A DNA stretch of 64,000 nucleotides, taken from Cytobacillus kochii. Its GTDB lineage: Bacteria; Bacillota; Bacilli; Bacillales; Cytobacillaceae. The stretch is taken from the NCBI RefSeq assembly GCF_020171845.1, contig NZ_JAIVAM010000013.1, forward strand, positions 1-64,000. Direction: 5' to 3'. A program made the position numbers and the translations under genes. The notes under the pieces are model-generated. The model did not search any database. It was not told the DNA's origin and saw only the letters and a program-made list of their open reading frames with translations. Of the stretch, positions 55,227 through 64,000 are shown piece by piece (the stretch's first letter is position 1; each line of letters begins with the position of its first letter).

Positions 55227-58200
55227 CAAAGCGTACAGACATAAAAAGCATACTCGTAATTGGATCAGGACCGATTGTCATTGGGCAAGCAGCAGAATTT
55301 GACTACGCGGGTACACAAGCTTGTATCGCACTAAAAGAAGAAGGGTATCGAGTCATTCTCGTTAATTCGAATCCAGCAACGATCATGACAGATACAGAGA
55401 TTGCTGATGCAGTCTATATCGAACCTTTAACACTTGAGTTTGTAAGTAAAATTATTAGGAAAGAACGTCCAGATGCGCTCGTGCCAACATTAGGTGGTCA
55501 GACAGGTTTAAACTTGGCCGTTGAATTGGCCAAATCAGGCGTGTTAGAAGAATGTAATGTCGAGATATTGGGTACGAAACTTTCGGCTATTGAACAAGCA
55601 GAAGATCGCGACTTATTCCGTACATTAATGAATGAGCTCGGTGAACCGGTACCAGATAGTGAAATTATTCACACGCTAGAAGAGGCCAAACAATTTGTTG
55701 ATATTGTTGGTTACCCAGTCATCGTCAGACCTGCTTTCACACTAGGTGGAACAGGTGGAGGCATTTGCCACGACGAAGAAGAACTAAATGAAATTGTTTT
55801 AAGCGGTTTGAAAAACAGCCCGGTGACGCAATGTTTGTTAGAGAAAAGTATTGCTGGTTTTAAAGAAATAGAATACGAGGTTATGAGAGATTCAAATGAC
55901 AATGCCATTGTTGTTTGTAACATGGAGAATATTGATCCTGTCGGCGTCCATACTGGTGACAGTATTGTCGTCGCGCCGAGCCAAACGTTAAGTGATCGTG
56001 AATATCAAATGTTAAGAAACGCTTCGCTCAAAATTATTAGAGCACTCGGTATTGAAGGGGGCTGTAACGTACAATTAGCCCTTGACCCTTACAGTTTCCA
56101 TTACTACATTATTGAAGTAAACCCGAGGGTTAGCCGTTCTTCTGCCTTAGCCTCTAAAGCAACTGGCTACCCGATCGCGAAGTTGGCAGCGAAAATCGCT
56201 GTCGGATTAACTTTGGATGAAATGATGAACCCGGTAACAGGGAAAACTTATGCAAGCTTTGAACCAGCATTGGACTATATCGTTACCAAAATTCCACGCT
56301 GGCCCTTTGATAAATTTGAATCGGCTAACCGTTCATTAGGGACACAAATGAAAGCAACTGGGGAAGTCATGGCGATTGGTCGAAACTTTGAAGAGTCGAT
56401 TTTAAAAGCTGTCCGATCACTAGAAGCAAATGTTCATCATCTCGCATTACAAAATGGAGATGAAATAGATGATGCCCTTTTACAAAAGCGGATTCGTAAA
56501 GCTGGCGACGAACGATTATTCTATATCGGAGAAGCATTAAGGCGCGGTGTCACCATTGAAACCATTCATGAATGGAGCCAAATTGATTTGTTTTTCTTAT
56601 ACAAATTCAATAAAATTGTTAAGCTGGAGGATCAATTAGCGGCGAATATTGGTGATCTAGAAATCTTGCAGGCAGCAAAAAAACTAGGGTTTGCTGATAC
56701 GACAATTGCACAAATATGGTCGATGCAAGAAAGAGAAGTTTATGAAAAGAGAAAAAATGCGGGCATTACACCGGTTTATAAAATGGTCGATACTTGTGCA
56801 GCTGAATTTGAGTCAGAAACACCTTATTATTACGGAGCATATGAAGATGAGAACGAATCTGTTGTAACAGATAGAAAAAGCGTGCTCGTATTAGGATCTG
56901 GTCCGATTAGAATTGGTCAAGGGGTAGAATTCGATTATTCCACTGTCCATGCCGTTTGGGCAATTAAAGAGGCAGGATATGAAGCGATCATCATTAACAA
57001 CAATCCAGAAACCGTGTCAACTGACTTCAGTATTTCGGATAAGCTCTACTTCGAACCTTTAACAATAGAAGATGTCATGCATATCATCGACCTAGAACGT
57101 CCTGAAGGGGTTGTCGTTCAGTTCGGTGGCCAAACGGCGATCAATTTAGCGGCAGGACTTGTTGAACGAGGAGTGAAAATCTTAGGAACCTCACTTGAAA
57201 ATCTTGATCGTGCAGAAGACCGCGACAAGTTTGAACATGCATTGCAAAAATTAGACATTCCAATGCCAGAAGGAAAAACAGCATTATCGGTTGAAGAAGC
57301 AGTGGAGATCGCGACTGATATCGGCTATCCAGTTCTTGTCAGACCATCTTATGTACTAGGTGGTCGCGCGATGGAAATCGTCTACAAAGAAGAAGAGCTC
57401 CTGCTGTACATGAAGAATGCTGTAAAAGTAAATCCTGAACATCCGGTATTAATCGACCGTTACTTAACCGGTAAAGAAATCGAAGTCGATGCGATTAGTG
57501 ATGGAGAAACGGTAGTGATTCCTGGGATTATGGAACATATCGAACGAGCTGGCGTACACTCAGGTGATTCGATTGCTGTCTATCCTCCGCAAAGTATTAG
57601 CCAAAGCATTCAGGCGAAGCTGGTTGATTATACCGAGAGATTGGCAAAAGGGCTTGGCATTATCGGATTGTTAAATATCCAATATGTCATCTCAAAAGGT
57701 GAAGTCTATGTGTTAGAAGTGAACCCTCGCTCAAGTAGAACGGTACCTTTCTTAAGTAAAATTACAAATGTACCAATGGCAAAAATTGCAACAAAGGTCA
57801 TTTTAGGAGAAACATTACAAAGTCAAGGGTATGAAAATGGTTTAGTGTCGGAGAAAGCCGGCGTATACGTTAAAGTACCGGTATTCTCTTTCGCGAAACT
57901 AAGGAGAGTTGACATTACGCTTGGACCAGAAATGAAATCCACTGGTGAAGTGATGGGCAAAGATCAAACCCTTGAAAAAGCGTTATATAAAGGATTAGTT
58001 GCTTCAGGAATGAAAATTTATCCATATGGCACGGTTTTAATGACTGTAGCAGATAAAGATAAGGAAGAAGCTTTGAGTCTAGCGAAACGCTTTGCCTCTA
58101 TCGGTTATAGATTGATGGCGACCAGTGGAACGGCAGAATATCTTCAAAGTGCGGGTATACCGGTTGATATTACGAATAAAATTGGCACAGATGAACCAAA

Positions 58201-58437
58201 TTTACTTGATGTCATCCGAAACGGTCAAGCGCAAATTGTTATAAACACCTTAACAAAAGGGAAGCAGCCAGCAAGAGATGGTTTTAGAATTCGTAGAGAA
58301 TCGGTTGAAAATGGGGTCCCATGTTTAACATCCTTAGATACAGCAGATGCCATTCTCCAAGTAATTGAATCGATGACTTTCTCTGCTGATGCAATGAATA
58401 ATTTAGAAGAAAAAGCAGTACAGGAGGCGGTTTTCTT

Positions 58438-58441
<4 letters not shown>
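55223..58441 (+). CDS. carB: Carbamoyl-phosphate synthase large subunit
   Basis: Makes carbamoyl phosphate from bicarbonate, ammonia and two ATP; pyrAB in B. subtilis. The 1072-residue protein has the duplicated ATP-grasp halves: [17 protein letters not shown] (about residues 17-33) and [17 protein letters not shown] (about 560-577) start the two pre-ATP domains, and [24 protein letters not shown] and [24 protein letters not shown] are the paired metal sites. The C-terminal allosteric domain (~935-1060) ends before a helical tail. It overlaps pyrK by four bases. Confidence 0.97.
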
Positions 58442-60839
<2,398 letters not shown>

Positions 60840-60843
<4 letters not shown>

Positions 60844-61472
60844 AAAAACAAATAGCAGAAAGTTTATTAACTATTAAAGCAGTCGCACTAAATCCTAAAG
60901 ATCCTTTTACGTGGTCATCTGGTCTTAAATCACCAATCTACTGTGATAATCGCTTAACATTAGCTTATCCTAAAGTAAGAAATGAAATTGCGCAAGGGCT
61001 ACAAGCACTTATTGAGGAACATTATGCAGACGCTGAGGTGATTGCTGGGACAGCGACTGCAGGCATTCCACATGCTGCATGGGTAAGTGATCGGATGAAT
61101 TTACCGATGTGCTATGTTCGGTCAAAGGCGAAAGCTCACGGTAAAGGCAAACAAATTGAAGGGAAAGCGGAGAACGGGCAAAAAGTTGTCGTCGTCGAGG
61201 ATTTAATTTCGACAGGTGGCAGTGTGATCAACGCTGTCGAAGCACTAAGAGAGGCAGGTTGTGAAGTTCTAGGGGTGGTCGCTATTTTTACTTATCAATT
61301 AGCAAAAGGCGAAGAATTACTTCAGGCAGCAAATGTTTCCGTTCACACACTTTCCGATTTTGAATCATTAAAAGAAGTTGCAAAGAATCAAGGGACAATC
61401 GAGGCATCCGATTTTGCAGTATTAACTGAATGGAGAAAAGACCCGCAAGCATGGGGGAAAGCATTTGCATAA
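60840..61472 (+). CDS. pyrE: Orotate phosphoribosyltransferase
   Basis: Makes OMP from orotate and PRPP. The ATG at 60840 overlaps the pyrF stop; TTTGGGAGGG lies upstream. The 210-residue protein has the PRPP loop [19 protein letters not shown] (about residues 115-133) and the flexible loop [15 protein letters not shown] (about 95-109). [11 protein letters not shown] (about 28-38) binds orotate. Last gene of the operon. Confidence 0.97.
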
Positions 61473-61481
61473 ATAAGTGCG

Positions 61482-61514
61482 GCGAAAAGTTAGCAATAGC
61501 AAACTTTTCGCTTA
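61482..61514 (+). terminator. Hairpin after pyrE
   Basis: GCGAAAAGTT (61482-61491) pairs perfectly with AACTTTTCGC (61502-61511); the loop can pair further (AGC/GCA). Only a short T run follows, so it may terminate weakly or protect the mRNA end. It also faces the convergent regulator gene. Confidence 0.65.
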
Positions 61515-61553
61515 GCCTATCTAACAGTATACAGTTTTATCAGTAAAGAGGAA

Positions 61554-62654
61554 TTAATGTAATAATCCCGATTGAAAAGCAATCGCCACAACTTGTGTGC
61601 GATTTTTTGCTTTTAGTTTAGTCATTAATTGACTGACATAATCTCTCACCGTATGCTCGCTTAAATAGAGCATGGAGGCGATGGTTTTATTATCATGACC
61701 ATCAGCTAGTAGGATGAGAATAGAATGCTCCCTTTGGGTAAGATGAATGGAGGATTGGATCATATCATTTCCACTTTTTCGAGAAAAGAATAAACCCAAT
61801 AATATACCTACTTCATTGATATAATCTAACTCTTCTTTACTATATTCAAACGCCTCTCCCTTTTGGTCAAAAGTTAACCAGCCATATAATTGTTCTTCAC
61901 ATAAAATGGGAAGAAAGATAATTGAAGATAAGCCGAATAATTCGATATGTTCTTGTCTAATTAATTGCTTAGGGTCTTTTAGGAAAATTGGTTTCTTTGT
62001 AGAGAAGACTGAGAAATTCTCTCCTAACTGACCTTTCATACTCTGCACTTTGATAACTTCTGTTCCGACTGCACCATAAAATTCATTGGACCACGGAATA
62101 TAACCATAAAAGACACAACGTTTAAACCCAAACCAATCTTCACATTTTTTTAGGATATCGGGGAGTTCCGTCTTCGATGAACGAATTAATAATTGACTTA
62201 ATTTAGTTAAGGGTGCTCTATGAGGTATTTGCTTCTCTTTTTTTGCTATTTGCTGATATGTTTTCAGTAAATCTGATTGTAAGTTAAATAAAAACATGAT
62301 AAACCCATCGTTCTTATGAATTTTTTCTTTCTTTAATAAGGTTGTTACCGCTTTTTGTAGAATCAATGAAAACAAATATAATCGTTCAGTGGATAGAATG
62401 GATATTTGCGCATAAAGCCAATCTATTAACTGATTATGAATGTCTTCCTCCATTTCTCCCATGTGTATATGGTGAAACCATTCTGTAAAGGAACGGAGTA
62501 GCAGTGTAACCGCCTCAAAATGCTCTTCGTCAGAAATCCCCTCGACATTAAGGTATATCCGGATATTTTCTTCTAAGTTTTGCCTATATGTTTTCATAAA
62601 GAATATAAATTCCCGCAATGTAACTTCTTCAAAACGATCATGAGATTGAGCCAT
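61554..62654 (-). CDS. LuxR/GerE-type transcription regulator with GAF-like domain
   Basis: A 366-residue regulator. The open frame extends upstream to 62792, but AGGGGGAATTTC directly before the ATG at 62654 (MAQSHDRFEEVTL) marks the true start. The first ~170 residues are helical and of unknown family. Residues ~180-290 look like a GAF sensor (LPDILKKCEDWFGFKRCVFYGYIP … LPILCEEQLYGWLTFDQ). The C-terminal ~60 residues are a clear LuxR helix-turn-helix: LTQREHSILILLADGHDNKTIASMLYLSEHTVRDYVSQL. No receiver domain is present. It is divergent from two dehydrogenase genes and probably controls them in response to a small ligand. Confidence 0.85.
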   Translation of the reverse strand: MAQSHDRFEEVTLREFIFFMKTYRQNLEENIRIYLNVEGISDEEHFEAVTLLLRSFTEWFHHIHMGEMEEDIHNQLIDWLYAQISILSTERLYLFSLILQKAVTTLLKKEKIHKNDGFIMFLFNLQSDLLKTYQQIAKKEKQIPHRAPLTKLSQLLIRSSKTELPDILKKCEDWFGFKRCVFYGYIPWSNEFYGAVGTEVIKVQSMKGQLGENFSVFSTKKPIFLKDPKQLIRQEHIELFGLSSIIFLPILCEEQLYGWLTFDQKGEAFEYSKEELDYINEVGILLGLFFSRKSGNDMIQSSIHLTQREHSILILLADGHDNKTIASMLYLSEHTVRDYVSQLMTKLKAKNRTQVVAIAFQSGLLH

Positions 62655-62824
62655 GAAATTCCCCCTATATATGACTGTAAAATAGCTACTCATAAACAGT
62701 ATCTTATAGGATAGCGCTAAAAAGTTAAAGTTTGTATCATTGTAGATGTGGGGTGAACAATGAATGAATTGTTGATAAGTAAGGATATTCATGTAAATAT
62801 GACAGCAGAGAAGGGGTAAGGATT

Positions 62825-63580
62825 ATGAGATTAAATGAAAAAGTGGCTGTTATTACTGGTGGTGGCACTGGGATTGGGAAAGAGACAGCACTTCTTTTTG
62901 CACAAGAAGGAGCAAAAGTTATTCTGACAGATATTCATGAAACGTCTGGTCAAGGTACCGTCGAAGAAATCAAAGCAAATGGTGGGGAAGCAATATTTGT
63001 TCGCCATGATGTAAGTAATGAAAATGATTGGCGTAAGGTCGCTAATGAGGCGATAAAAGCTTATAACCAAGTAGATATTCTCTTCAATAATGCAGGGATT
63101 TATCTTATTAAACCACTAGCTGAAATTGAGCTAGAGGAATGGAATAAATTAATGGCTATTAATGTAGGGGGTGTGTTTTTAGGAATGAAGCATATTATGC
63201 CATTAATGGCTGAGCGGCAGAAAGGTTCTGTGATTAACGCTTCTTCTATTGCAGGCTTAGTGGGCTCTCCCGGCCATGTTTTATATGGTGCAAGTAAAGG
63301 TGCTGTACGTGTCATGACTAAGGACGCTGCCATTGAATATGCTCCAATGGGTGTTAGAGTAAATTCCATTCATCCAGGGTATATTGATACTGGCATGGCT
63401 GATTATGCTTCAGAACAGACTGGTCAGTCAAAAGATGCTTTAGGAAAGAACCTATTTCCACTCGGTTATTTAGGTAAAGTAAAAGATGTAGCTAATACAG
63501 TGCTCTTTTTAGCTTCAGACGATTCAGCATACACTACAGGGGCAGAGTTTGTCATTGATGGTGGAGCGACAGCAAGATAA
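62825..63580 (+). CDS. Short-chain dehydrogenase/reductase (SDR)
   Basis: A 251-residue classical SDR. The cofactor loop is AVITGGGTGIGKETALLF (about residues 8-25). LTDIHET with an acidic residue after the second strand suggests NAD preference. NNAG (about 87-90), the catalytic serine in SVINASSIAGL (about 137-147) and the YGASK tyrosine-lysine pair (about 154-158) are intact. It ends TTGAEFVIDGGATAR. ATG behind AAGGGGTAAGGATT. Substrate not identifiable; secondary alcohol or steroid-type oxidation is common for this group. A second SDR follows after 22 bases. Confidence 0.88.
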   Translation: MRLNEKVAVITGGGTGIGKETALLFAQEGAKVILTDIHETSGQGTVEEIKANGGEAIFVRHDVSNENDWRKVANEAIKAYNQVDILFNNAGIYLIKPLAEIELEEWNKLMAINVGGVFLGMKHIMPLMAERQKGSVINASSIAGLVGSPGHVLYGASKGAVRVMTKDAAIEYAPMGVRVNSIHPGYIDTGMADYASEQTGQSKDALGKNLFPLGYLGKVKDVANTVLFLASDDSAYTTGAEFVIDGGATAR

Positions 63581-63602
63581 TGAAAAGAAAGAGGAGATTA
63601 AA

Positions 63603-64000
63603 ATGAAATTACAAGATAAAGTAGCAATCGTAACAGGTGGAGCAAGTGGTATTGGTGAAGCAGTTGTCAAAGAATATGTAAAAGAAGGTGCAAAGGTTGT
63701 CATAGCTGATTTCTCTGACAAGGGACAAGCTCTTTCTGATACTTTGAATAAAGAAGGATATGAGACTTTATTTGTTAAAACAGATGTATCAAACGAAGAA
63801 GATGTGAAAAATGTCGTTGCACAAACAATTAGTCGGTTTGGAAAATTGGATATCATGTATGCCAATGCGGGTATTGCCAGCGATGGGCCAGCAGCTGAAT
63901 TAGATTATGATAAATGGAAAAAAACGATTGATATTAATCTTTCTGGTGTGTTTCTATCAGATAAATACGCAATCGAACAATTCCAAAAACAAGGAAGCGG
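63603..64000 (+). CDS. Second short-chain dehydrogenase/reductase, 3' cut by window end
   Basis: A further SDR reading frame open to the window edge, so no stop is seen. ATG at 63603, six bases after GAGGAG. The visible ~132 residues have the cofactor loop AIVTGGASGIGEAVVKEY (about residues 8-25), IADFSDKG with an acidic residue after the second strand (NAD type), and YANAG at about 87-91, where the first tyrosine replaces the usual asparagine. The active-site serine and YxxxK lie beyond the edge. It differs from the previous SDR at many positions, so the pair is an old or unrelated duplication rather than a recent one. Confidence 0.85.
   Translation, partial: MKLQDKVAIVTGGASGIGEAVVKEYVKEGAKVVIADFSDKGQALSDTLNKEGYETLFVKTDVSNEEDVKNVVAQTISRFGKLDIMYANAGIASDGPAAELDYDKWKKTIDINLSGVFLSDKYAIEQFQKQGS

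Noticed and set aside
62655..62792. Upstream extension of the LuxR-type regulator
   Set aside because: A strong AGGGGGA ribosome site stands directly before the ATG at 62654, and the upstream residues are AT-rich with no domain character.

Overview
The window looks like chromosome from a low-GC, spore-forming member of the Bacillaceae. It carries sporulation genes inside the division and cell-wall cluster (spoVD, spoVE, spoIIGA, sigE, sigG, rsfA). It has bshC for bacillithiol, an MurE with the DNPR signature of the meso-diaminopimelate type, PyrR attenuators and an ileS T-box. Gene order follows the ylbN-to-pyrE stretch of Bacillus subtilis closely, but bpr, ylmA and ylmB are absent, so this is a relative rather than B. 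subtilis. No species is claimed.

Layout. (1) Bases 1-about 6300 are the right end of a prophage: the 3' end of a tail or fibre gene, a small phage protein, a membrane coiled-coil protein, an SPP1-type holin and an amidase endolysin. These are followed by a leftward lipoprotein and Xre repressor, and a rightward module of two small proteins, an FtsK/SpoIIIE-type ATPase, a replication-relaxation-like protein and a 51-residue ORF. No integrase is visible; the junction probably lies within 6161-6416. (2) 6417-9575: ylbN-rpmF behind a perfect consensus promoter, an enoyl-CoA-hydratase-fold protein, rsfA and ylbP. (3) 9717-12977: a biotin-dependent acyl-CoA carboxylase operon (biotin carboxylase, small biotin carrier, carboxyltransferase) behind a probable CcpA cre site. 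(4) 13066-16903: a PH-like membrane protein, panE, a DUF3397-like membrane protein and bshC. (5) 17242-44283: the dcw and sporulation cluster from mraZ through rsmH, ftsL, pbpB, spoVD, murE, mraY, murD, spoVE, murG, murB, divIB, ylxW, ylxX, sbp, ftsA, ftsZ, spoIIGA, sigE, sigG, ylmC, pgeF, ylmE, sepF, ylmG, ylmH to divIVA. (6) 44315-49615: T-box-controlled ileS, ylyA, lspA and an RluD-type pseudouridine synthase. (7) 49619-61472: the complete pyrimidine operon pyrR-pyrP-pyrB-pyrC-carA-carB-pyrK-pyrD-pyrF-pyrE with three PyrR attenuators. (8) 61554-64000: a leftward GAF/LuxR-type regulator opposite two short-chain dehydrogenases, the second cut by the window edge.

How the genes work together. 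The dcw block makes lipid II (MurE, MraY, MurD, MurG, MurB) and builds the divisome (FtsL, PBP2B, DivIB, FtsA, FtsZ, SepF, DivIVA). In sporulating cells the same region supplies the spore cortex enzymes SpoVD and SpoVE and two compartment-specific sigma factors. The pyr operon makes UMP from bicarbonate and glutamine and senses UMP through PyrR.

Most of the chromosomal part is conventional. The less ordinary signals are a phase-locked GTGG repeat array in front of mraZ; a 14-bp hairpin separating the spoVD Shine-Dalgarno from its start codon with a sigma-E-like -10 inside its 5' side; an intrinsic terminator inside the phage holin ORF; a spoIIG promoter with a 21-22 bp spacer; a 22-codon ORF overlapping the mraY start; the prophage-end ATPase/replication-relaxation module with shared palindromic sites; and a hydratase-fold protein lacking one catalytic glutamate near the carboxylase operon. 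No unmistakably new multi-gene system was found; the prophage-end module is the best candidate for one.
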